NCBI RefSeq assembly: GCF_016463485.1
Contig: NZ_JAEMRD010000015.1
Location: forward strand, 1 to 41,157
Length of the DNA stretch: 41,157 nt
Origin: Brevundimonas sp.
Lineage (GTDB): Bacteria; Pseudomonadota; Alphaproteobacteria; Caulobacterales; Caulobacteraceae
Direction of reading: 5' to 3'
Under the pieces are notes generated by a model. That model was not told the DNA's origin. It did no database searches and saw only the letters and a program-made list of their open reading frames with translations. Below are positions 8,886-17,432 of the stretch, in pieces. The position numbers were made by a program, and so were the translations under genes. Each line of letters begins with the position of its first letter. Position 1 is the stretch's first letter.

Positions 8886-9419
8886 TTAATCCGACGGAAC
8901 TAGGCGGGCCTCATCCAGTTGGCCGGTCGGCTCCACTTGTGCGAAGCGACCCGATCCGAACCACTCGCCAAGAGTAATATTCACCTCTTCCAACTGCTTG
9001 GCTAAGGTCGCAGCTCTGGCTTCCAGTGCGTCGCGCAAGTCAGCAAGCCGCTCGCGGTCAGAACGTACGCAATCCAGTATTAAGCGAATCTCGGAAACAG
9101 GCACGTCAAGCCTGCGCATAAGAACGATCGCGGTGGCTACGTCACACTGGTGGGGAGAAAAAAGCCTCTTGCCGGCGGCTGTCCGAGCCGGCCTCAGGAG
9201 GCCTACCTCTTCGTAGTAGCGTAGCGCTCTGCAACTGGCCCCGGTCAGCGTCGATAAGCGCGAGATGCTAGTGAGAGCCAACGTGATGGACGACGTTGTT
9301 ATGCGGTTCGGCAAAAGGCCGGGATCTATAACCATAGGCTGTTCAGACATTTGGGAGATTTCGGAGCGCGAGTATTTATCAGGCATCCGTAAGAAATCTT
9401 CGGAGTTGCGGGCAACCAC
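8886..9419 (-). CDS. MerR family transcriptional regulator
   Basis: The MerR DNA-binding domain is clear: ISRLSTLTGASCRALRYYEE, then VGLLRPARTAAGKRLFS and MRRLDVPVSEIRLIL, at about residues 52-117. A coiled-coil region follows (LRDALEARAATLAKQLEEVN). The N-terminal 50 residues before the domain are unusual. The frame opens with GTG at 9419, six bases after the racemase stop, but the ATG at 9386 or a later start is possible. No metal-binding cysteine cluster is visible at the C-terminus, so a small-molecule or stress ligand is more likely than a metal. It probably shares a transcript with the racemase. Confidence 0.85.
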   Translation of the reverse strand: MVARNSEDFLRMPDKYSRSEISQMSEQPMVIDPGLLPNRITTSSITLALTSISRLSTLTGASCRALRYYEEVGLLRPARTAAGKRLFSPHQCDVATAIVLMRRLDVPVSEIRLILDCVRSDRERLADLRDALEARAATLAKQLEEVNITLGEWFGSGRFAQVEPTGQLDEARLVPSD

Positions 9420-9425
9420 CGCAGT

Positions 9426-10523
9426 TCAAGCCCAGCTTTCAAAAATGCTGGCAACGTTCAAACGACGCATCGGAACGCTCTCGCCGGTAGAGACTGGTGT
9501 TGCCGAAAAGCGGGGCGCTGGCATGGCCTGAAGGACACCGTCCACTTCTTGATAGACGCCCCGGGCGACCATGTGGGGGTGGGTCGAGGCCTCCAGAGGA
9601 TCAAGCACTGGGGCGAAGCAGGCGTCGGTCCCTTCGAGCAGGTTGCACCACTCTTCCCGAGTTTTGCCCGCGAATACCTCGCTAAACCGCTGCCTTAGAT
9701 CCGGCCATCTCGTCCTGTCTGCGGCAATATCCAGATCAGGGTCCGCAGTCAGCCCAAGTTTATCCAGCAGTAGAGCGTAGAATTTGGGTTCGACCGACCC
9801 CAAGGAAACAAAATGCCCATCCAGACATCGATATGTTGCATACCAGTGCGGGCCATCCAGTAGGCTTTCGCCGCGTTGCTCGACAAACTGCCCTGCGGCT
9901 CGAAGGCTCAGAAGGAGATTGGTCATATGTGCGCTTCCGTCAACGATGGCGGCATCGACAATCTGGCCCTTTCCGGTCGTCTTGGCGTTTGTTACAGCAG
10001 CCAATACTCCGACAGCGAGATAGAGGGCGCCGCCCCCGATATCGCCAATCAGACTTGGGGGCGCCATCGGCGCGTCGCCGGCCTGTCCGGAATACCAAAG
10101 CGCCCCGGAGAGTGCGATGTAGTTGATGTCATGACCCGCGGCCTGCGACAGCGGACCAGTCTGACCCCAGCCCGTCATTCGACCATAAACCAGCCGAGCG
10201 TTTCGCTGGATGCAAACTTCCGGCCCCAAACCAAGCCTTTCCATGACGCCGGGGCGCATACCTTCAATCAAAGCGTCGCAATTCTCAATTAACTTGAGAA
10301 AAGTTCCAACATCTTGATCCGATTTCAGATCGAGCGTTGTCATTCGCTTTCCGCGGTTGATGATTGTGTCAGGTGCCAGCTTAAATCCATCAGAACTGGA
10401 TGGAGGGCGGTCGACCACAACGACGTCTGCACCCAAGTCGGCCAAGAGCATTCCGCAGAACGGTGCCGGGCCGATGCCGGCCACTTCGATCACGCGAAGA
10501 CCGGCAAGTGGACCAAATGTCAT
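9426..10523 (-). CDS. CaiB/BaiF family protein, alpha-methylacyl-CoA racemase
   Basis: From the ATG at 10523 the product is 365 residues, the normal length for alpha-methylacyl-CoA racemases. The family catalytic residues fit: His131 in AAGHDINYIALSGALWY, Asp161 in SLIGDIGGGALYLAVG, and Glu245 in LGSVEPKFYALL. Class III CoA-transferases of this superfamily share the fold but usually lack this exact set. The enzyme epimerises the 2-methyl centre of branched acyl-CoA esters so that S-specific acyl-CoA dehydrogenases can act, as in pristanate and sterol side-chain breakdown. The frame is open to 10613 but the family start is GPLAGLRVIEV. It is divergent from the LysR gene across 172 bp. Confidence 0.92.
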   Translation of the reverse strand: MTFGPLAGLRVIEVAGIGPAPFCGMLLADLGADVVVVDRPPSSSDGFKLAPDTIINRGKRMTTLDLKSDQDVGTFLKLIENCDALIEGMRPGVMERLGLGPEVCIQRNARLVYGRMTGWGQTGPLSQAAGHDINYIALSGALWYSGQAGDAPMAPPSLIGDIGGGALYLAVGVLAAVTNAKTTGKGQIVDAAIVDGSAHMTNLLLSLRAAGQFVEQRGESLLDGPHWYATYRCLDGHFVSLGSVEPKFYALLLDKLGLTADPDLDIAADRTRWPDLRQRFSEVFAGKTREEWCNLLEGTDACFAPVLDPLEASTHPHMVARGVYQEVDGVLQAMPAPRFSATPVSTGESVPMRRLNVASIFESWA

Positions 10524-10675
10524 TTCGCTAACTCTGCTTGCGCAACCGCCATCCGAGCTGACGGCGGAATGCGGGTTACGGCTACGCCGGACAAGGCGTC
10601 TCTCCTTCGGCACAACAATGCTAAAAAGATTGCCAAGCTATCGCCACGAGCGCTAGTTCATTATTGTATGTTCCT

Positions 10676-10690
10676 ATTCCATCGGGGAAT
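10676..10690. promoter_or_regulatory. Candidate LysR operator (T-N11-A dyad)
   Basis: The sequence ATTCCATCGGGGAAT is a perfect 5-bp inverted repeat with a 5-bp centre and contains the T-N11-A core typical of LysR-type binding sites. It lies in the divergent racemase/lysR region and ends five bases before the lysR ATG at 10696, overlapping its ribosome binding site. Autorepression is therefore plausible. No footprint data are implied. Confidence 0.4.
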
Positions 10691-10695
10691 GAAAA

Positions 10696-11601
10696 ATGTT
10701 GGACTCTCGGCTCAAACACGCCGTTTCCGTCGGGAAATTGAGTTCTTTTTCCCGGGCGGCGGAAGCCTGTGGCCTGTCCCAGTCTGCCGTTAGCAAGAGC
10801 GTCGCAGACCTCGAGCGCCAACTCGGATACTTGCTTTTTCATCGCACGTCACGCTCGGTCATGATGACGGAGGAGGGTCGAGAGTTCATTGACCGAGCCG
10901 CTCGTCTGCTCGCTGACAGCGCAGAGCTACTGGGCGGTGTCGATCAAAATGCAAACCCCTACGCTGGCCCTCTGCGGGTTGGGCTATTTCCAGGCTCGCT
11001 TGATGGATTGCTGACTGACCCCTTGATTCGCCTGCTACGTCGCCACACCGACGTACGATTTGAAATCGTGGTCGGAGATAGCGAAAGAGGAACGCGACTA
11101 CTCTCCCGCGGCGATATCGACATTGCCTTTGGGCTAGAGGCCGCGTTGTCCATATGGCCTGAATTCAAGTGCGAGCGCGTCGCCACGATCGAAATCGTAC
11201 CCTTCGTCAGGCTTGGCCATCCGCTTTTATCCCAGGGTCCCGTAGGCAGAGATGCATTGGTTGAATACCCATTCATCGTTCCTTCCTCTTCGGAACCGTA
11301 CACTTCCATTATTGAACAGTTGTACGAAGACGCAGGCCAGCGACCAGGAAGCAAAATTCACGTGACCGATCAGTTTTCGCACGTGCGCCAGATTGTGGCG
11401 TCGTCACAGGCCATAGGTATGATCGCCCGGCAGTTTACAGCGAAGCCTTGGTTTGACCAAGGCTTCGCCACCCTGGAGGACACTGAGATTCTTGACCCGC
11501 TGACACTTTGCTATGCCGTTCGAAAACGCTGGCCTGTAAAGCCTGCTGCGCGCGCGCTCGTTGGCTACATCCGTCAAGATTGGACCGGTCAGTCAGGGTA
11601 A
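10696..11601 (+). CDS. LysR family transcriptional regulator
   Basis: This 301-residue protein has the LysR N-terminal helix-turn-helix (KLSSFSRAAEACGLSQSAVS, then KSVADLERQLGYLLFHRTSR) and a periplasmic-binding-like effector domain starting near YAGPLRVGLFPGSLDGLL. It is divergent from the racemase and convergent with the TonB receptor of the minus-strand beta-oxidation operon. It is a candidate regulator of the racemase; a role for the whole minus-strand operon is possible but not shown. Ligands of such regulators are often pathway intermediates. Confidence 0.93.
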   Translation: MLDSRLKHAVSVGKLSSFSRAAEACGLSQSAVSKSVADLERQLGYLLFHRTSRSVMMTEEGREFIDRAARLLADSAELLGGVDQNANPYAGPLRVGLFPGSLDGLLTDPLIRLLRRHTDVRFEIVVGDSERGTRLLSRGDIDIAFGLEAALSIWPEFKCERVATIEIVPFVRLGHPLLSQGPVGRDALVEYPFIVPSSSEPYTSIIEQLYEDAGQRPGSKIHVTDQFSHVRQIVASSQAIGMIARQFTAKPWFDQGFATLEDTEILDPLTLCYAVRKRWPVKPAARALVGYIRQDWTGQSG

Positions 11602-11617
11602 GTCTTTTTGCGCGAAC

Positions 11618-11647
11618 GAGTGCGCTGACCTGGCGGTCAACGCACTC
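11618..11647. terminator. Hairpin between convergent genes
   Basis: A 13-bp stem with one mismatch and a four-base loop (gagtgcgctgacc, tggc, ggtcaacgcactc) lies exactly between the lysR stop and the receptor stop. Its position suggests a two-way terminator. No run of T follows on either strand, so factor-independent termination is uncertain. Confidence 0.5.
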
Positions 11648-11655
11648 AAACTCCG

Positions 11656-13818
11656 CTAGAATCGCGCTGCGACTTCAGCGCCGAACACACGGCCTCGATT
11701 CAATGGCGACAGGCTAGCTCCCACACCACCAAATGCCGCTGACAACGGGGTGTCGCCACCGATCGTCACTTCATCAAGCAGATTTCGTCCGTAGACCGAC
11801 AAACGCCAGTTCGCACCGGTATTGAGCGTCAAACTAGCGTCGACCATCTCGGATTCATCCAGAAATCCGACATTATTGTCCGTGAACGCAGAGCCGTCAC
11901 GGTATGTGTAGTTTACCCTGGCCGTGACCGTACCCCACGATCCTGCGTCGCGGTCATAGGTCAGCCCCGCACCGTAGGTCCAAGGCGACAGGCGAGGCAG
12001 CTCTAAAGCCAGATCGGTGCTGTTCACTACACCATCGCCGGTGAGATCAAATCGGACATCAGTGTATTCGCCGTCCGTGTAACCCAACTGCGCGGTAAGC
12101 ACCAGACTTGAAAGCAGCAAGAACTGCCCTTCGGCCTCGACGCCATTAAATTCCGCATCGGCCGTGTTGCGAATGACCTGGCTGACGCCCAGGGGGCCCG
12201 GAACAATAATCTCCCGCTGGAGGTCGTTCACAGTGTTGTGGAAAATAGCGATATTGGCACGGTGCGGACCGATCTGCTTTTTGGCTCCGATTTCGAAGCT
12301 GTCCTGCGTTTCCTGGTCAAACGGACCGGGCGGCACCGCAGGATCGGTGTTTCGCAAATTGTAGCCGCCGCTGCGGAATCCCCGCGTGTACAGCCCGTAG
12401 ATTTGCGTGTCCTCGTCCGGTTCCCATTGCAGACCAATCTTGGGAGTAAAGCCTTCCCAACTCGCATTGTCAGCGAAGTTGACAGCGCACGTTACGGTGT
12501 CAAGATTACATTGGTCGGCACCAAGCGTCCCGACTGCGGCCTCTTTTCTCTCCCAAGTATAGCGGCCGCCGAGGTTGATCGTAAGCTTGTCAGTCAGATG
12601 CCAGTCGGTCGACACAAAGACACCCCACGTCGTTTGGTCTTGGGTGCCGCCACCAGAAATGACACGGGTTCCACCGAGCAATTCTCGTAACTCGGCGTAG
12701 TTGAGGTCCTGCGTGAAATAATAAAGTCCGCTGGTGACCTCGAAGTCGCCGAATGTACCAGCGTAACGTAATTCGTTGCTGAACTGGGATTGGTCGATAC
12801 TGAAGTATGCGTGGAAGAACGAAAGCGGCGTTCCGTCAAGGTCCCCTGCCGATCGCGAGCTGAACTGCCGATAGCCGGCGATGTTAGTTAGCACGCCATC
12901 GCCAAACCCAACGTCAAGATTGGTTTCGAAGATCGCCTGATTCCAGTCCGCCTTATAGAAACCCGGAAAATTGATCGAAATATCGAAGGTACTGTTGCGC
13001 GGAAAGATGGCATGGCTCTGAAACGGGGGGCCATCGGCATCGACCTCCCCGTGCTCGTAGCGAAGATCCATTCGAAGACTGTCGCTGGCTTGGAAAGACA
13101 GAGCGGGTCGGATTATCAAGTTTTTCGATTTGCCGAATTGGCTGTCGGTGAAGCTATTATGGAAATAGCCGTCGTCCTCGCTGTAGTAGACAGCCAGTTT
13201 CATCGCGAGAACATCGTCGACGATGGGGCCTGTCAGCGTCGCGCTAGCGGTAACCTTGGGTCCCGACTCGATGGACGCCTCGGCGTTGGCACGCCTGTCA
13301 AAGCTCGGGCGTGTCGTACGAACGACTACCGCCCCGCCCGTGACGTTTCGTCCGAACAACAGACCTTGCGGCCCGCGGAGGATCTCGACGCCCTCAAGGT
13401 CGAAATTGTCTAGAACAACGCCGGCATTGATGCCGAGATAAATGCCGTCTACAAAAACGCCGACGGTCGGGTCGATCGATGGAATGGTGCTGTTGATGCC
13501 CAGGCCACGGATCGTAAAGTTGGCATATCCTGGTGCCGTACCTACGTCCTCGAGCTGAACGTTAGGAACTTCGTAGCTGAGGCCTTGAAGGTCTTGCACG
13601 AATTTGGCATCCAGTTGCGCAGCACCGAACGCCGTGATCGCCATCGGCACGTCCTGCACGTTTTCGCCGTATCCCCTCTTGGTTGCGGTGACGATGATCT
13701 CATCAAGAAGCGAAGCCGTCGAACCCGTGGACTCCTGTGGGGGGGCGGTGGCAACCTCTTGTGCGACGGACGATCCGGCACAGAAAAGCGCCGCCGATGC
13801 CAGTAAGAATGTTTTCAT
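11656..13818 (-). CDS. TonB-dependent outer-membrane receptor
   Basis: From the ATG at 13818, preceded by an AGGGAGC site, the product is 720 residues. A signal peptide (MKTFLLASAALFCAGSSVAQ) is followed by the plug domain (LLDEIIVTATKRG, VPMAITAF, ANFTIRGLG, VEILRGPQGLLFGRNVTGGA) and a 22-strand-type barrel. The chain ends in phenylalanine (VFGAEVAARF), as outer-membrane proteins do. It belongs to the sphingomonad/Caulobacter-type receptors often linked to catabolic operons rather than to siderophores. It is the last gene of the minus-strand beta-oxidation group, 181 bp after the SDR, so it may also have its own promoter. It likely imports the substrate or a relative of it. Confidence 0.93.
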   Translation of the reverse strand: MKTFLLASAALFCAGSSVAQEVATAPPQESTGSTASLLDEIIVTATKRGYGENVQDVPMAITAFGAAQLDAKFVQDLQGLSYEVPNVQLEDVGTAPGYANFTIRGLGINSTIPSIDPTVGVFVDGIYLGINAGVVLDNFDLEGVEILRGPQGLLFGRNVTGGAVVVRTTRPSFDRRANAEASIESGPKVTASATLTGPIVDDVLAMKLAVYYSEDDGYFHNSFTDSQFGKSKNLIIRPALSFQASDSLRMDLRYEHGEVDADGPPFQSHAIFPRNSTFDISINFPGFYKADWNQAIFETNLDVGFGDGVLTNIAGYRQFSSRSAGDLDGTPLSFFHAYFSIDQSQFSNELRYAGTFGDFEVTSGLYYFTQDLNYAELRELLGGTRVISGGGTQDQTTWGVFVSTDWHLTDKLTINLGGRYTWERKEAAVGTLGADQCNLDTVTCAVNFADNASWEGFTPKIGLQWEPDEDTQIYGLYTRGFRSGGYNLRNTDPAVPPGPFDQETQDSFEIGAKKQIGPHRANIAIFHNTVNDLQREIIVPGPLGVSQVIRNTADAEFNGVEAEGQFLLLSSLVLTAQLGYTDGEYTDVRFDLTGDGVVNSTDLALELPRLSPWTYGAGLTYDRDAGSWGTVTARVNYTYRDGSAFTDNNVGFLDESEMVDASLTLNTGANWRLSVYGRNLLDEVTIGGDTPLSAAFGGVGASLSPLNRGRVFGAEVAARF

Positions 13819-13999
13819 AGAACAGCTCCCTAAGTTTTTTTTGTTCGATATTTTTTGGAAAGTTCTGGCCCAGCGTCCAATGCAAAATTCGACCCACTTA
13901 TTCCTAGCCCTCATCACGAAGAGCGGTTGTAGGTGGGCGATTGATTGAAGCGACGTGGAAATCCGACGAATGACGCTTCATGTCTTTCTGAATCGAGTA

Positions 14000-14902
14000 C
14001 TAGGCCTTCAGAGCTCTTGAGATGGCCTCTAGGCTAGCGTCGAGGTCTGTAGGGTGTTCGGCGTCAGTGAAATCAGTCACGCTGTCCCACTCACGCGCAA
14101 CATCTTCGATCGAGAACGATGTGCTGGACCCGAAACAGTGACCCAGCGAACGCTCCCAGCGAAGCTTGGCGATATAGCCAGCCCCTACTTCGAACAGGCC
14201 CTTGGTTTCCGTGCATCGATCGTGCGCCAGCCAGCCCACCAACGGACTGATCGCCTCCGGTCGAAGGTTATCGAGAAACTCGGGAGAGAAGGCCGTTGCG
14301 GTCATGCGCGACGCTGCGATCGGGGCGATGGTGTTGACCAGGATGTTCTTCGAGCGACCTTCTTGCGCCAACGCATTGGCTAGGCCCAGAATGCCGAGCT
14401 TGGCCGCTGCGTAGTTCGCCTGGCCGAAGTTGCCGTAAATCGCCGCAGCCGAGGTCGTCATGACGACGCGGCCATAGCCCTTGTCACGCAGGATCGGCCA
14501 AGCCGCCTGCGTCACCGATCGTGATCCGTTCAGGTGCACGTTCTGGACAAGAGACCAGTCGCTCTCGGTCATTTTATGAAACGAGACGTCGCGCAGGATG
14601 CCGGCATTGTTGATGACCACGTCGACGGTCCCGAAGGCATCGACGGCCGTCTGAACGATGCTCGCACCGTCAGTCACCGAGGCGTGACTCGCCACCGCTT
14701 CGCCGCCGAGCTTGCGGATTTCTTCAACGACCTTGTCGGCGGCGTCTGCGGCCTGCCCGTTGCCCTTTTCATCTCCACCCAGATCATTGACGACAACCTT
14801 GGCGCCGCGTGAGCCGAACATCAGCGCGTGCTGTCGGCCCAGGCCGCCACCCGCACCCGTAACAATCACGACCTTTCCATCGAAACGAAGAGTTGAAATC
14901 AT
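14000..14902 (-). CDS. MFE-2-type short-chain dehydrogenase (3-hydroxyacyl-CoA dehydrogenase-like)
   Basis: From the ATG at 14902, preceded by AAGGA, the product is 300 residues. It has the SDR motifs TGAGGGLG (15-22), NNAG (98-101) and the catalytic Ser151, Tyr164 and Lys168 in TTSAAAIYGNFGQANYAAAK. VVVNDLGG and FHKMTESDW are typical of the dehydrogenase half of peroxisomal multifunctional enzyme type 2, which oxidises 3-hydroxyacyl-CoA with NAD+. A C-terminal extension of about 60 residues follows the core. It is 71 bp after the acyl-CoA dehydrogenase in the same operon. It is a paralogue in type of the SDR at 31840. Confidence 0.92.
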   Translation of the reverse strand: MISTLRFDGKVVIVTGAGGGLGRQHALMFGSRGAKVVVNDLGGDEKGNGQAADAADKVVEEIRKLGGEAVASHASVTDGASIVQTAVDAFGTVDVVINNAGILRDVSFHKMTESDWSLVQNVHLNGSRSVTQAAWPILRDKGYGRVVMTTSAAAIYGNFGQANYAAAKLGILGLANALAQEGRSKNILVNTIAPIAASRMTATAFSPEFLDNLRPEAISPLVGWLAHDRCTETKGLFEVGAGYIAKLRWERSLGHCFGSSTSFSIEDVAREWDSVTDFTDAEHPTDLDASLEAISRALKA

Positions 14903-14973
14903 AATCCGTCCTTCTTGCGCCATCGCGCGAGGGCCACGTCGACCGAGTGCAAAAAAATCGTCTGCCGTACCGA

Positions 14974-16119
14974 CTATCGAAATGCCTGGATGCCGGTCAG
15001 CGACCGCGAGATGATCAGCTTCTGAATTTCAGTCGTGCCATCCGGGATCGGGCAGATGATCGCCTCTCTAACAAGACGCTCCACAATGAAATCCTTGGTT
15101 ACGCCATTGCCGCCGTGGATTTGAAGCGCGTCACGCGTCGCCTCAACCGCCATCTCAGTGGCGTACCATTTTGCCATTGCGCATGCCGTATCCCCGCGCT
15201 TTCCGGCATCGACCATCATGATCGCGCGATAGGTCAGAAGGCGCGCAGCATCGATCTTCGTCGCCATGGACGCGATCTTGTCGGCGACAAGTTGGTGGCC
15301 AGCGATTTTTTTCCCGTGCTGGGTTCGCTCGCGCGCATAAGCGATGGCTTCGTCCATCGCTCGTCTCGCGATTCCGATGCTCCACATCGCCATATGGCAG
15401 CGAGCAATCTCGAAGACCTGGAGGGTGTTGCGCAGGCCGTCACCGACGCGGCCGAGCGTGTTGGCCACCGGCACGCGGCAATCTGCCAGAAATATCTGCG
15501 CCGTCGACTGGCCATTAAGTGCCATTTTTCGAATATCGCGGACCTCATATCCACTTTCCTCGCGGTCGATCAGAATATGCGAGACTTCGCCCTCACCTGT
15601 CTTGCAGGTGCAAATCAGAAGGTCGGAATAGGCACCATTGGTAATCCAGGTCTTTTCGCCATTGATCACCCAGTAATCGCCATCGCGAACCGCACGCGTG
15701 GCGACCGCGGCGACATCAGATCCGACATCCGGTTCGGAAATGCCCATGGCAATGAACTTTTCGCCCCTAATGACGTCGGCTAGATAACGCTCTTTGATTT
15801 CCTCCGACGCGAAACGCCGCACCAGATCGGCGCCGACCGCGTTGATGAAGCCCGGGATCGCTACGTCGAGCGATGAGTAGACGACCTCTTCAAACACCAG
15901 CAGATGAGTCAGCCAACCCATTTCGAAACCGCCCCATTCGGCAGCCTGCGGCGCGGTGATATGGCCGTAATCGGTCAGCGCCTGCGTCCATTTTTTCATG
16001 AGCGGCTTTGGAATGAACCCTTCGCCATGCTTGCGGATTTCAGGTTCGAGGTCAGTGTCGAGAAAACGGCGTATATTCTCCACCGTCATCCGCTGCTCGT
16101 CGGACATATCAAGGTTCAT
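14974..16119 (-). CDS. Acyl-CoA dehydrogenase with Asp in place of the usual catalytic Glu
   Basis: This 381-residue protein has the three-domain acyl-CoA dehydrogenase layout: MGISEPDVGSDVAAVATRAV and WVINGEKTWITNGAYSDLLI for FAD and substrate, then ALQIHGGNGVTKDFIVERLV. FAD-dependent alpha,beta-desaturation of an acyl-CoA is the family reaction. The C-terminal motif that normally reads YEGT, with catalytic Glu, reads PDGT here, placing Asp360 at the base position. The alternative base site of isovaleryl-type enzymes is not evident either (FEIAR). The substrate or the chemistry may therefore differ. The start at 16119 follows AGGA, and the gene is 31 bp after the thiolase. Confidence 0.93.
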   Translation of the reverse strand: MNLDMSDEQRMTVENIRRFLDTDLEPEIRKHGEGFIPKPLMKKWTQALTDYGHITAPQAAEWGGFEMGWLTHLLVFEEVVYSSLDVAIPGFINAVGADLVRRFASEEIKERYLADVIRGEKFIAMGISEPDVGSDVAAVATRAVRDGDYWVINGEKTWITNGAYSDLLICTCKTGEGEVSHILIDREESGYEVRDIRKMALNGQSTAQIFLADCRVPVANTLGRVGDGLRNTLQVFEIARCHMAMWSIGIARRAMDEAIAYARERTQHGKKIAGHQLVADKIASMATKIDAARLLTYRAIMMVDAGKRGDTACAMAKWYATEMAVEATRDALQIHGGNGVTKDFIVERLVREAIICPIPDGTTEIQKLIISRSLTGIQAFR

Positions 16120-16150
16120 GCGGGTATCCTGATTTGCTGTGTTGGAGGCG

Positions 16151-17389
16151 CTAGCGCCCCAATATCGTCACGGCGACCACGGCTTCTTCGATCCCGATAA
16201 CGCCTCCACCATTTTGCGCGATCGCAAGACGAGCATCCGGTACCTGTCGCGAGCCGGCTTCCCCGCGCAGTTGGAGCACAAGTTCATAGACCTGACCGAG
16301 TCCGGTAGCGCCGATGGGATGGCCCTTGCACTCCAGGCCTCCTGACGGGTTGACGGGAATGCGTCCGCCAAGACCTGTCTCTCCGCGTTCGGCCGCCAGC
16401 CCACCCTCGCCAGGGGGCGTCAGACCGATCGCCTCGATCTCGATCATCTCTCCGACCGCAGTCGCATCGTGGACTTCAGCGACGTTCATTTCGCCCGGAC
16501 CCACACCAGCTATTTCGTAGGCTGTTGTCGCAGCTAGCTTGCTGACGTGACGGTCATAGTCGGTGGGATCACGCTCTGTCCCGGTTCTGAGAACCGAGGC
16601 CAGGATCTTGATCGTCCTGTCACGCGACGCTCTCAGCTTGCGCACACCGGCTGCATTGCAGACGATCGCGGCGGATGCGCCGTCACTGATCGGCGAGCAC
16701 ATAGGCAACGTGAAGGGAAAGACAATCGGCGGTGCGGCCAGCACACCGTCTACAGTGAATGGCATGCGGTATTGCGCGAGCTCGTTGTGCACCGAATGCA
16801 TATGGTTCTTGGCCGAGATCGCGGCGATCTGAGCCTGCGTTGACCCATATTTCGCCATGTGCGCGCGGGCCATTCCGGCATAAACGTCCATGAACACGCT
16901 ATAGGGTTGATCCGATGTGCTCCCTGTCGGGACATCGACGCCCTCGCCCATGACCAGCAAACGATCGCGGGTGCTGTCCACCTCATGCACATCCCATGCG
17001 CCGTCGAACGCTCCGAACATCAGGGCCTTATCAGGCGAGAACATTTTCTCTGCGCCTAACGCGAGGACAATGTCCGCAGCGCCCGAACGGACGTACGCCG
17101 CCGCCATATGCAAGGCGGTCGATGCCGTCGCGCAGGCGTTCTCGACATTCACCACAGGAATGCCGCCGATGCCCATGGCGCGCATCACGATCTCTCCCCG
17201 GATCATGTCCTGGCCTTCCATGTGGCCCTGAACGCAGTTGCCGAAAAAAACGGCTTCCACGGCGCTGGCTTCACAACCCGCATCCGCTAGGGCCAGGACC
17301 GTGGCGTCGGCGCACAGTTGCTTCAAGCTGGTGCTTAACTGTTTGCCAAAGGGGGTCATGCCGACCCCCGTGATGAAAATATCGCTCAT
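16151..17389 (-). CDS. Thiolase family protein (SCP2/lipid-transfer type)
   Basis: From the ATG at 17389, which follows AGAGG, the product is 412 residues. The nucleophile is Cys86 in VNVENACATAS. The histidines lie in AEVHDATAVGEM and in the GGLECKGHPIGATGLGQ loop. The motif set is that of SCP2-type thiolases acting on branched or bulky 3-ketoacyl-CoA. The frame is open to 17551, but that part overlaps the upstream crotonase and has no thiolase character. It should carry out the last step of the cycle encoded by its operon. Confidence 0.92.
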   Translation of the reverse strand: MSDIFITGVGMTPFGKQLSTSLKQLCADATVLALADAGCEASAVEAVFFGNCVQGHMEGQDMIRGEIVMRAMGIGGIPVVNVENACATASTALHMAAAYVRSGAADIVLALGAEKMFSPDKALMFGAFDGAWDVHEVDSTRDRLLVMGEGVDVPTGSTSDQPYSVFMDVYAGMARAHMAKYGSTQAQIAAISAKNHMHSVHNELAQYRMPFTVDGVLAAPPIVFPFTLPMCSPISDGASAAIVCNAAGVRKLRASRDRTIKILASVLRTGTERDPTDYDRHVSKLAATTAYEIAGVGPGEMNVAEVHDATAVGEMIEIEAIGLTPPGEGGLAAERGETGLGGRIPVNPSGGLECKGHPIGATGLGQVYELVLQLRGEAGSRQVPDARLAIAQNGGGVIGIEEAVVAVTILGR

Positions 17390-17432
17390 CGTTCGACCTC
17401 TGTCTGTTTGTCTAGGGAGGCGATCACACTTG

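Noticed and set aside
14947..15783. Plus-strand open frame of 278 codons opposite the minus-strand acyl-CoA dehydrogenase
   Set aside because: It is antisense to a conserved enzyme, has no recognisable domain and no ribosome binding site.
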